Assembly: GCA_029212955.1 (NCBI GenBank)
Contig: JARGOW010000076.1
Span: forward strand, 2,762-9,461
DNA from: Planctomycetota bacterium
GTDB taxonomy: Bacteria; Planctomycetota; UBA1135; GCA-002686595
DNA: 6,700 nucleotides
Reading direction: 5' to 3'
Position numbers and translations under genes: made by a program. Positions 1 to 6,319 of the stretch are shown one piece after another. Position 1 is the first letter of the stretch; every line of letters starts with the position of its first letter. Below the pieces are notes generated by a model. It had not been told where the DNA came from. It saw only the letters and a program-made list of their open reading frames with translations, and ran no database searches.

Positions 1-848
1 TAGCGCGAAGCGATGGTCACGTTGTGGGCTTGCCAGGTGTCTTCGGGCTCTTCACCGGATGCGAGGTCGAACTCGAACACGGTGGAGCGGCTGGGGAGGC
101 GACGGGCGTCGACGCCTTCGGGCAGGGACGAGTCGTGGACGAAGGCGCTGCCATAGGGCGAGTCTTCGTCACGCGTGTTCGTGGACCAGCTCTTCTGGGA
201 GATTTTGCGCATATAGCGAATGAAGCCGTAGCCCCGTCCGGTGTGTGAGTAGCAGACGCCTCGCACGCGGGATCCGATGTCGCCCCACTCTTCTTCCTCG
301 GTGGTGGTTTTCTCGCGGTCGCGGAAGGGCAAAAGGTTGGGAATCAGGAAGCCGGACACGAATTGGTCCGCTTCGCGGCGTAGGTCGCCGGAAACGTTGT
401 CGAAACCGAGGATCTCAACGCGCTTGCCCATGTCTTGCAGGGCGCTGACCAACTGAACGAAGTCTCCATTGCCGGTGGCGAGGATGACACGATCGAAGTT
501 TTGACACTGGCGCAAAAGGTCGACGGTGATTTCCACGTCCAAATCGGCCTTGGTCACAGGGCGGTCGTCCCCGTTGTCGTAGCGCCGCACCTTCTTTTGC
601 ATGACCTTGTAACCAAAGTCGCGCAGGTTGTCGGTGTAGTTGGCTTGTCCACGGCGGTATACCTCGTCCTCTTCCGCACGTTGGCGATCAAAAGAAAGGT
701 AAGCGTTGAGCCTCATGAGCTCAGCACCCTCGCGGACGGCGTATTCACGAAGGACGTCATAGCGCATGCCATAACCGCCATTCATACGGATGTTGTTGCT
801 GTCGACAAAGACTCCTACCTTTGCCGAAGACTGAAACACGTTACTCAT
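1..848 (-). CDS. NYN (LabA/DUF88-like) domain protein with C-terminal cold-shock-like domain, 3' end at window edge
   Basis: Probable RNA-directed, metal-dependent nuclease with its own nucleic-acid-binding domain. The frame reads 282 codons from the ATG at 848-846; the final bases in the window begin a codon TA?, which could be the stop. Residues 10-170 look like an NYN/PIN fold: VGVFVDSNNI with D16, a central KADLDVEITVD (D102, D104, D110), and ATGNGDF (D129) followed by a strand-like KRVEILGF. These acidic residues match the usual metal-site positions of the family. Residues about 196-280 resemble a cold-shock domain: GRGYGFIRY (204-212, RNP1-like), AFVHDSSL (235-242, RNP2-like) and AHNVTI near the end. 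About 22 residues separate the two RNP motifs, more than in CspA. An acidic linker (TTTEEEEW) joins the domains. An in-frame TAG at 878-876 leaves 848 as the only ATG, but the C-rich leader shows no Shine-Dalgarno. The domain calls are by eye; the substrate is unknown. Confidence 0.82.
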   Translation of the reverse strand, partial: MSNVFQSSAKVGVFVDSNNIRMNGGYGMRYDVLREYAVREGAELMRLNAYLSFDRQRAEEDEVYRRGQANYTDNLRDFGYKVMQKKVRRYDNGDDRPVTKADLDVEITVDLLRQCQNFDRVILATGNGDFVQLVSALQDMGKRVEILGFDNVSGDLRREADQFVSGFLIPNLLPFRDREKTTTEEEEWGDIGSRVRGVCYSHTGRGYGFIRYMRKISQKSWSTNTRDEDSPYGSAFVHDSSLPEGVDARRLPSRSTVFEFDLASGEEPEDTWQAHNVTIASR

Positions 849-995
849 AATAAGATGGGGGGGTAATGATGACCGCTAGTCGGCTGCTCCTAGCCAAGTT
901 GCGATCGCTCTGGTTTTAATCTCCGTCTCTAACGTCGACGGAAGCTAGCCAGAAACATAGTCCTTATTCGGAGTACGTGCATCCCTGATCCGGGG

Positions 996-1025
996 AAAAG
1001 ACACGCCGCGTAGCGGTGCATTTTT
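996..1025. terminator. Possible weak bidirectional terminator between mutS and the NYN gene
   Basis: A short hairpin pairs C1006-C1009 with G1013-G1016 around a GTA loop, extended by C1002-G1018 and A1003-T1017 across a two-base bulge. It is flanked by AAAA (996-999) and TTTTT (1021-1025). Read on the minus strand it lies about 65 bases past the mutS stop and is followed by TCTTTT; read on the plus strand it is followed by CATTTTT. The core stem is only four base pairs, so the call is tentative. It may separate mutS from the downstream NYN gene. Confidence 0.3.
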
Positions 1026-1081
1026 ACCGGTTTATACGGAACCTTTTGGGATGGGGTCGGCGGCCCGGTTGCGGCCCGTTG

Positions 1082-3748
1082 CTACTCGCTCTCGAGGGAC
1101 TCTTTCATACCCCTCAGGGTCTCCATGGCCTGCCACGGAGTGAGGTTGTCCAGGTCCAAGTCCTTGAGTTTGCTTTCCACAACGGAGGGTTTCGAATCAG
1201 CTTCAGGTGTCCCTAAACCCTCGAAAAGAGCCAATTGAAGGCCCCCTGTGGGGGTTTGCACCATTCCAACGACCTCGTCGCTGCCCGCCGAAGGCTGCTG
1301 TTCCAGGTCGAGCAGGATGTCCTTAGCGCGTTCCACCAGGGCCTTGGGCACGCCCGCCAAGCGCGCCACTTGAATGCCATAGCTGCGGTCGGTGCCCCCG
1401 GGAACGATCTTGTGGAGGAACACGATTTCGTCGCCTTTTTCCCGGACGGCGATATTGAGGTTGTGGACGCCCTTACGGCTCTCGGAGAGTTCGGTGAGCT
1501 GGTGATAGTGGGTGGCGAAAAGTGTCCGGGCGTGGGCCTTGTCGTGCAGGTGCTCCACGATGGCCCATGCCAGGGCCAACCCGTCAAAGGTGCTCGTTCC
1601 CCGCCCGACCTCATCGAGGATGACGAGGGAGTTTTGCTTGGCGTTGTTCAGGATGTTGGCGATCTCGATCATCTCGACCATGAAGGTCGAAGCGCCCCTG
1701 GAAAGGTCGTCGGCACTGCCCAGGCGGGTGAAAATGCGGTCCACGACCCCAATGCTTGCCTGCTGGGCGGGAACGAAGGATCCGATCTGTGCCAGCAGAA
1801 CGATCAGTGCTGTTTGACGAATGTATGTAGACTTACCGGCCATGTTGGGGCCGGTGATCAAACCGACCCGGTGGGAAGCCTGATCCAGCAGGGTGTCGTT
1901 GGGCACGAATGGCTCACCCTCGAGTAGGGCTTCGATCACAGGGTGGCGCCCCTCGCGAATGTCGATGGTGGTACCACTTGTGATCTCCGGGGCGGAATAC
2001 CGGCCCAGGGCGGCGGTTTCCGCCAGCGCGCTGAGCACATCGCATTCGGCCAGGGCTCTGGCGGTGCCCAGGATGCGGGGCACGTGGGCGGAGGCTTTTT
2101 CCCGCAGGGCCGTGAACATATCGAACTCCAGGTCCTTGGACCGGTCCTCGGCCTTCAGCACCTTCTCCTCGAATTCTTTGAGCTCCGGGGTGATGTAGCG
2201 CTCCGCGTTCTTGAGGGTCTGCTTGCGAATATAGGTGTCGGGAACCCGGTCGACCTGGCCCCGGGGGACCTCTAGGTAATAACCAAAGACCGCCGTGTAG
2301 CCGATCTTGAGGTTGCTCATGCCCGTTCGTTCGATTTCCTCGGCCTGAAACCGTGCCATCCAAGCTTTGCCGTCGCCGGCAATCTGGCGCAGTTCGTCGA
2401 GCTCAGCGTTCACTCCCGATCGCACCAAGCCCCCATCTTTCATGGAGATAGGAGGTGAATCCACCAGGGTGCCACGCAGCTCGCCCACGAGCTCGGCCAG
2501 GGGGTCCAGGCGCTCGTGCAGGTCGCCCCAAGCCTTGGAATACACCTCGCCCATGCGTTCGCGCAGGGGATTGACCACGGCCAGGGACCCGGCCAGGCCC
2601 AGCAGGTCCCGGGGGGTAGCACGGCCGGTGGAGATCTTGGCGACCAGGCGCTCGATGTCGAGTACATCGCGCAGCAGGGCACGCACGTCCTCGCGTAGGA
2701 ATGGGTGGTCGACCATCTCAGCCACGCCCTTTTGACGATAGAGAATGGCTTCAACCTCGCGCATGGGGGCTAGCAGCCATTCCTTCAGGAGGCGCCCGCC
2801 CATGGGTGTGAGTGTCTGGTCGATGACCGAGAGAAGGCTACCGGCCCGGTGCCCATCGCGCTGGGTGACGCACAATTCCAAGCAGGAGCGCGTGGCCCGA
2901 TCCAGGGTCATCCACTGGTTGTGGTCGGTGGCATCGATGGAAAGGATGTGCTCGCAACGGCCGCGTTGGGTCTCCTCCAGGTACTCGATCAGGGCACCAG
3001 CGGCGGGCACGATGGGGGATTCGTCCTCCACGCCGTAGCCCTCCAGGCTTTTGACCTGGAACTGTTCGTGCAATGCGCGCAGGGCGGTATCGCGAGAAAA
3101 GCGCCAGGCGGCGCGCTCGCTCAGGGCCGGGCCGATCTCCTTGATCAGGGAGGCGGCCAGGTCCGGATGGCTGTTGCCGAATTCGTCGGCCCACAGGAGT
3201 TCGGCCGGGGCGATACGGTTGAGCTCGTCCAGGGCCTTTTCCATGGGCACACAGGTGACCTGGAAGCGACCCGTGGAGAGGTCCACCCAGGCCAGGCCCA
3301 CCTGGTCGTCCTGGGGGAAGAGGCTGGCCAGGTAGTTGTTGGAGTTGGACTCGAGGGCGCTTTCCTCGGTCAGGGTGCCGGCGGTGACAACGCGTACGAT
3401 GCCGCGGTCCACGATTCCCTTGGTGGTGCGGGGATCGCCGAGCTGTTCGCAGATGGCGACCTTGTGGCCCCTCCGGACCAGGCGCAGCAGGTGCCCTTCC
3501 ATGGATTTGACCGGTACGCCGGCCATGGGCAAGGCGTCGGCGCCCTTGGACCTGGCGGTCACGGCAATTCCCAGTTCCTTGGCCGCAATTTGCGCATCTT
3601 GGCCGAAGAGCTCATAGAAGTCTCCCATGCGGAAGAAGAGCAGGGCATCCGGCTGTTCTTTCTTGGCCTGATTGAACTGGTCCATCATCGTGACCTTGTT
3701 CTTGCGCGGCTTGGAAAGTGCTTTTTTGGAGGTGGAAGGAGTGCTCAT
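1082..3748 (-). CDS. mutS: DNA mismatch repair protein MutS
   Basis: MutS recognises mismatches and small loops in DNA and, in an ATP-dependent sliding-clamp state, recruits MutL. The protein is 888 residues (E. coli MutS has 853) and looks intact. Domain I carries MGDFYELF with the mismatch-contacting F44-Y45-E46. The connector, core (about 280-450) and clamp (about 450-560) regions follow. The ATPase domain holds Walker A GPNMAGKST (633-641), the STFMVEM segment (687-693), Walker B LVILDEVGRGTSTFDG (D712, E713) and the ATHYHQL switch (H747). A helical element PKALVERAKDILLDLE (801-816) precedes a beta-clamp-binding pentapeptide QLALF (838-842) and a final helix with LTPWQAMETLRGMK. The stop is TAG at 1084-1082. 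I chose the ATG at 3748-3746, which gives a basic 20-residue leader. A second start at the Met-Met pair (3688-3683), with AAGG upstream, would begin closer to typical MutS N-termini. No mutL is visible. Confidence 0.97.
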   Translation of the reverse strand: MSTPSTSKKALSKPRKNKVTMMDQFNQAKKEQPDALLFFRMGDFYELFGQDAQIAAKELGIAVTARSKGADALPMAGVPVKSMEGHLLRLVRRGHKVAICEQLGDPRTTKGIVDRGIVRVVTAGTLTEESALESNSNNYLASLFPQDDQVGLAWVDLSTGRFQVTCVPMEKALDELNRIAPAELLWADEFGNSHPDLAASLIKEIGPALSERAAWRFSRDTALRALHEQFQVKSLEGYGVEDESPIVPAAGALIEYLEETQRGRCEHILSIDATDHNQWMTLDRATRSCLELCVTQRDGHRAGSLLSVIDQTLTPMGGRLLKEWLLAPMREVEAILYRQKGVAEMVDHPFLREDVRALLRDVLDIERLVAKISTGRATPRDLLGLAGSLAVVNPLRERMGEVYSKAWGDLHERLDPLAELVGELRGTLVDSPPISMKDGGLVRSGVNAELDELRQIAGDGKAWMARFQAEEIERTGMSNLKIGYTAVFGYYLEVPRGQVDRVPDTYIRKQTLKNAERYITPELKEFEEKVLKAEDRSKDLEFDMFTALREKASAHVPRILGTARALAECDVLSALAETAALGRYSAPEITSGTTIDIREGRHPVIEALLEGEPFVPNDTLLDQASHRVGLITGPNMAGKSTYIRQTALIVLLAQIGSFVPAQQASIGVVDRIFTRLGSADDLSRGASTFMVEMIEIANILNNAKQNSLVILDEVGRGTSTFDGLALAWAIVEHLHDKAHARTLFATHYHQLTELSESRKGVHNLNIAVREKGDEIVFLHKIVPGGTDRSYGIQVARLAGVPKALVERAKDILLDLEQQPSAGSDEVVGMVQTPTGGLQLALFEGLGTPEADSKPSVVESKLKDLDLDNLTPWQAMETLRGMKESLESE

Positions 3749-3892
3749 GATTTTGCCAGGGAGCAGTGTAAACGGGTGATGGCGGGCTGCCCAGAAGGGC
3801 TCGCTGGTTTTGCCATCCGGTTGGCCCGCTACTTGCTTTACTTGGCGGAGTCGAGCGACTGCCACCGCCTGCCCATGAGAACCGCCATAGAG

Positions 3893-3921
3893 ATTATCAT
3901 CCACCGCATGACCCCCACCGA
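3893..3921 (-). promoter_or_regulatory. Possible mutS promoter
   Basis: On the minus strand GATAAT (3898-3893) matches five of six positions of a -10 box. At 17 bases upstream sits TCGGTG (3921-3916), a poor -35 that lies within the 14-bp palindrome. Transcription would start about 140 bases before the mutS ATG. The weak -35 makes this uncertain; it could depend on an activator. Confidence 0.2.
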
Positions 3922-3928
3922 TCGGTGG
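3915..3928. promoter_or_regulatory. 14-bp perfect palindrome, candidate operator
   Basis: CCACCGATCGGTGG is perfectly self-complementary, with no mismatch and no spacer; the symmetry stops at the next base on either side. It sits about 145 bases before the ATG of the lipoprotein operon and 167 bases before that of mutS, where a dimeric regulator could act on either gene. It overlaps the weak -35 of the possible mutS promoter. I cannot assign it to a known regulator, and chance remains possible. Confidence 0.3.
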
Positions 3929-4058
3929 TTTGCATTGCCTGGGACCCTTCTGGGGTGTCCCCATGCGCGATATCTGACCATTTCACACAATATCTCCGCT
4001 GTTCCCGGGCAATCCCAGCGCCTTCGGACGAATCAGTAGACTCGACTTCCTGTCCTCC

Positions 4059-4063
4059 AGGTG
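4059..4063 (+). promoter_or_regulatory. Partial Shine-Dalgarno that decides the lipoprotein start
   Basis: AGGTG ends nine bases before the ATG at 4073, a usable spacing. The alternative GTG at 4061 overlaps this element and has only a pyrimidine-rich stretch upstream, so the ATG at 4073 is preferred. Confidence 0.45.
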
Positions 4064-4072
4064 CCCCACACC

Positions 4073-5422
4073 ATGATCTCCTGCTTAGACACGCTGACCT
4101 TCAAAAAGGTCCTGCTCTCCCTTGTCGCGACCCTTCTGGTCTCTTGCGCCACCTATGTGGAAAAGACCAGCGAGGCCATGGGAGCCTTCCGCAATGGTCA
4201 GTTCGACCGGGCGGAGGCCCTTTTTGCGGATAAGGAGCGTATTGGGTCCACGTTTTTGTCCGGCGCTGAGGCCGGGCTCGTGTGCCTGACCGCCGGGGAT
4301 TTTGAAGGCGCCATCGAATACCTCACCGCAGCGGCGGCGTTTTCCGAGGAAGCCGAGGATGCGTCCCTGGTGGACCCCGAGAGCCTGGTGGAGAGTTTGG
4401 CCTCCTGGACGCTATCCGAGGGAACCACGGACTACATGGGAGAAGGATACGAGCGCGTGATGGTCCACGCCTGTTTGGGGTTGGCCTATCTGGCCCAGGG
4501 AAAGGTCGATGACCTCTTGGTGGAGGTACGCCGCTCCAATGACTTGTTGGCGGCCGAGGAGTCGCTCTACGAGACCGAATACCAAGCCGGGGGTTTTGCC
4601 CATTTCCTTTCAGCGTTGGGCTACGAACTTCGGGGCGAGTACGACGAAGCGTACATCGATTACCAGGCCATGAACGACAAGGGCGTGGGGAAGGAGCTGG
4701 TCGGACCCATGCTCGTACGCCTTTCCCAAGCCATGCGTCGAAGCGAAGACATCAACCGCTTCGTGGATGAATTCGGTCAACCCGAGCCGATTCCGCAAGG
4801 GGCCGCCAAGATCATTTTGTTGGCTGGGGTGGGTTTGGGTCCCATGAAGCACGAAACCCGCTTGGATGTGCCCACGGGTGATGGGATTTTCTCATGGGCC
4901 GTTCCGTCGTTTTCCCGGCAGCAAAATTTCGACACAAGCTTGGAGATCAGCACCGATGACCTGGCGGCGTCCAGCGTGATAGTGGAAGACGTGAATGGGG
5001 TGGCCACCAAGAACTTGGATGACCGTATCGCGATGCTAAGCGTTAAGTCTGCCGTCCGCGGGGCGTTGAAAGTCAAGCTGACGCGCGAACTGGAAAAGAA
5101 GCATGGCTCCGTTGGGTTCCTGGCCGGGCAATTGTTCTCCATGGCCACCGAAAGGGCCGATTTGCGCTCTTGGTTAACCCTTCCATCCACATGGCAGGCC
5201 GCCCGCCTGTATCCCCAACCGGGCATTACGACCATTCGACTTCGCGCTGTAGGCGGGGAGTCGATTGAACTGGGCACCTTTGATTTGGCGCCCGGTGAAA
5301 CCATCTTTGTCTTGGCCCGAAATTTGGGGCCAAGGTTGCACGCCCACGTGCTTGGCGGAAGCCAAGTCGATTTGAGCACCCCCGAGCCCATGGTGGCTCC
5401 CAACCCCAGTTCAGAACAATGA
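4073..5422 (+). CDS. Helical-repeat outer-membrane lipoprotein, COG3014-like
   Basis: A predicted lipoprotein of 449 residues whose function is not established. The N-terminus has K11-K12, a hydrophobic run and the lipobox LVSC, making C25 the lipidated residue; A26 at +2 favours the outer membrane under the enterobacterial sorting rule. Residues about 30-235 are rich in short paired helices of tetratricopeptide type, such as GAFRNGQFDRAEALFADKE (37-55), AGDFEGAIEYLTAAA (74-88), GLAYLAQGKVDDLL (136-149) and ALGYELRGEYDEAYIDYQ (181-198). From about 245 a hydrophobic IILLAGVGLGP opens a second domain, probably beta-rich, with a RSWLTLPSTWQAARLY segment (365-380) of the kind I recall from COG3014 proteins. 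The gene overlaps lpoB by ATGA, so the two are probably co-translated. From this pairing I infer a role in delivering or modulating the LpoB-like activator. The family call is from memory of sequence style. Confidence 0.8.
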   Translation: MISCLDTLTFKKVLLSLVATLLVSCATYVEKTSEAMGAFRNGQFDRAEALFADKERIGSTFLSGAEAGLVCLTAGDFEGAIEYLTAAAAFSEEAEDASLVDPESLVESLASWTLSEGTTDYMGEGYERVMVHACLGLAYLAQGKVDDLLVEVRRSNDLLAAEESLYETEYQAGGFAHFLSALGYELRGEYDEAYIDYQAMNDKGVGKELVGPMLVRLSQAMRRSEDINRFVDEFGQPEPIPQGAAKIILLAGVGLGPMKHETRLDVPTGDGIFSWAVPSFSRQQNFDTSLEISTDDLAASSVIVEDVNGVATKNLDDRIAMLSVKSAVRGALKVKLTRELEKKHGSVGFLAGQLFSMATERADLRSWLTLPSTWQAARLYPQPGITTIRLRAVGGESIELGTFDLAPGETIFVLARNLGPRLHAHVLGGSQVDLSTPEPMVAPNPSSEQ

Positions 5423-6054
5423 AGCTGAAACAACTACTGACTCTCGCACTCGTCGCCCTGCCCTTTGCCTCCTGCTCGTCCCGTCCCGGTTACGTGGATC
5501 CGAACCAGGCGGAAAGCGTGGACATTAGCTATGGCCGTGGTGATTTGGATCGCTTAGCCCAAGGTATGGTGAGCTCCCTCCTGGAGTCTCCTGGTCTCGG
5601 ATACTTGGACCACAGTGCCAAGGGTGACGACAAGCGCATCCGGGTTTACTTCAACAACATCACCAACGAAACCCGCGAGCACATTTCAATGGGTTTGATC
5701 CGCGACGAAATGTTGGCGGACTTGGTCGGACAAGGCCGCTTCCGCATCCTTGCCGGTGAAGCCGGCCAGGATGAGATTTCCGGCCAGCTGAACTTTCAGA
5801 ACAATATGGGCCGCGTTTCCCCCGAGGAAGTGCGCATGACCGGCAAGCAGTTGGGTGCCGATGTTGTGATTTACGGAGCCCTGCGGGACATCGTGAAGCG
5901 CGACGGTCGCTCCATCGAGAACCTGGGCCGCAAGACCAAGGACGTTTACTACAACCTGGCCCTTCGCATGGACAACATCGAAACCGGTGAAACCATGTGG
6001 ATGAACACCGAGAAGCTCGCCAAGCGCGAGGTGATCAGCCTGTTCGGCCGCTAG
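5419..6054 (+). CDS. lpoB: LpoB-like penicillin-binding protein activator lipoprotein
   Basis: LpoB is an outer-membrane lipoprotein that, in E. coli, activates the peptidoglycan synthase PBP1B from the periplasmic side. This protein is 211 residues (E. coli LpoB is 213). A signal peptide with KLK, a hydrophobic run and PFASC makes C19 the likely lipidated residue; Phe at -3 is an unusual lipobox choice, and S20 at +2 favours the outer membrane. VDPNQ (26-30) is typical just after the lipid anchor in this family. The core has a strand-like RIRVYFNNITNET (73-85), then LGADVVIYGALRDIV (145-159) and the closing YYNLALRMDNIETGETMWM (177-195), which match the LpoB fold pattern ending in 'TGE-W'. 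The tether before the core is only about 15 residues and lacks the long proline-rich linker of E. coli LpoB. The ATG overlaps the upstream stop and has no Shine-Dalgarno, so translational coupling is likely. No PBP gene is in the window. Confidence 0.8.
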   Translation: MKLKQLLTLALVALPFASCSSRPGYVDPNQAESVDISYGRGDLDRLAQGMVSSLLESPGLGYLDHSAKGDDKRIRVYFNNITNETREHISMGLIRDEMLADLVGQGRFRILAGEAGQDEISGQLNFQNNMGRVSPEEVRMTGKQLGADVVIYGALRDIVKRDGRSIENLGRKTKDVYYNLALRMDNIETGETMWMNTEKLAKREVISLFGR

Positions 6055-6098
6055 GTTTTGGATGGGACCCCGGACTCCCCGGGGACTCTCGAATTGGG

Positions 6099-6138
6099 AC
6101 GCCCAGGAAACGCGATCGTTCGCTTCCTGGGCGTTTCT
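6099..6138 (+). terminator. Probable rho-independent terminator of the lipoprotein-lpoB operon
   Basis: An 11-bp perfect stem pairs 6099-6109 (ACGCCCAGGAA) with 6124-6134, extended inwards by two more pairs (C6111-G6122, G6112-C6121) across one mismatch, with an eight-base loop. It begins 45 bases after the lpoB stop. The following tract, TTTCT, is short, so termination may be incomplete, which would explain the second hairpin downstream. Confidence 0.65.
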
Positions 6139-6183
6139 CGCTCAATCATCCAGAAGGAAGAGAGAGAGCATTCTTTGGAGAAC

Positions 6184-6220
6184 AGCGGCCTGCCCAGTGC
6201 ATTGGGGTGGGCCGCTTTTC
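6184..6220 (+). terminator. Second terminator-like hairpin behind lpoB
   Basis: AGCGGCC (6184-6190) pairs perfectly with GGCCGCT (6210-6216). The stem continues inwards with two G-T pairs and a CCC/GGG block around a short loop. TTTT (6216-6219) follows directly. It is a backup terminator for the lpoB transcript or a boundary for what lies downstream. Confidence 0.6.
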
Positions 6221-6283
6221 TGCCATTTGGGGCCGCTAGGGGAGGAAATGAGCCCAGGGTTTCGGGAGTTAAGTTGTTGTGAT

Positions 6284-6313
6284 TTGGTTACTTACGGCTT
6301 CGGGTGGGAAAAT
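6284..6313 (+). promoter_or_regulatory. Weak promoter candidate for the possible small RNA
   Basis: TTGGTT (6284-6289) and GAAAAT (6308-6313) are 18 bases apart, and TG at 6305-6306 gives an extended -10. Three of six -35 positions and four of six -10 positions match consensus. Transcription would start near 6320, between the second lpoB terminator and the next stem-loops. The GAAAA also lies in a small hairpin, 6306-6320, which may be its real meaning. Confidence 0.2.
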
Positions 6314-6319
6314 CTTTCC

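Larger units (their letters stand above)
3749..4072. other. Divergent intergenic region between mutS and the lipoprotein operon
   Basis: This 324-base stretch separates two genes transcribed away from each other, so it should hold both promoters. The mutS frame stays open upstream to an ATG at 3964, but those 72 residues do not resemble any MutS N-terminus and I treat them as non-coding. The region contains a perfect 14-bp palindrome (3915-3928) and a possible minus-strand -10 box (3898-3893). I found no convincing plus-strand sigma70-type promoter; CAATAT at 3988-3993 lacks a suitable -35. A 10-base inverted repeat, CCCAGAAGGG (3790-3799) and its complement at 3945-3954, flanks the middle of the region. 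Confidence 0.6.

Noticed and set aside
435..866. Plus-strand open frame of 143 codons opposite the NYN gene
   Set aside because: The minus strand encodes recognisable NYN motifs over the same bases; the plus-strand product has none.
1235..1927. Open frame of 230 codons on the plus strand
   Set aside because: It is the reverse complement of the MutS ATPase domain and shows no domain of its own.
3790..3954. Ten-base inverted repeat CCCAGAAGGG / CCCTTCTGGG, 145 bases apart
   Set aside because: The arms are short and far apart, and part of the sequence recurs inside the lipoprotein signal-peptide coding region, so chance is the simplest explanation.
2849..4039. Long open frame of 396 codons on the plus strand, antisense to mutS
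   Set aside because: It lies opposite strongly conserved mutS coding sequence, its composition is Gly/Val/Gln-rich low-information protein with no motif, and it is a common by-product of GC-rich third-position bias.
4061..4072. GTG start for the COG3014-like lipoprotein
   Set aside because: No Shine-Dalgarno precedes it and it overlaps the AGGTG that suits the ATG at 4073.
4777..5433. Minus-strand frame of 218 codons opposite the lipoprotein gene
   Set aside because: Ser/Pro/Arg-rich shadow product; the plus strand has a lipobox, helical repeats and an ATGA link to lpoB.
6242..6260. Resemblance to the RNase P RNA segment GAGGAAAGUCC
   Set aside because: Only GAGGAAA matches; the following bases differ and no RNase P 3' partner segment appears downstream.
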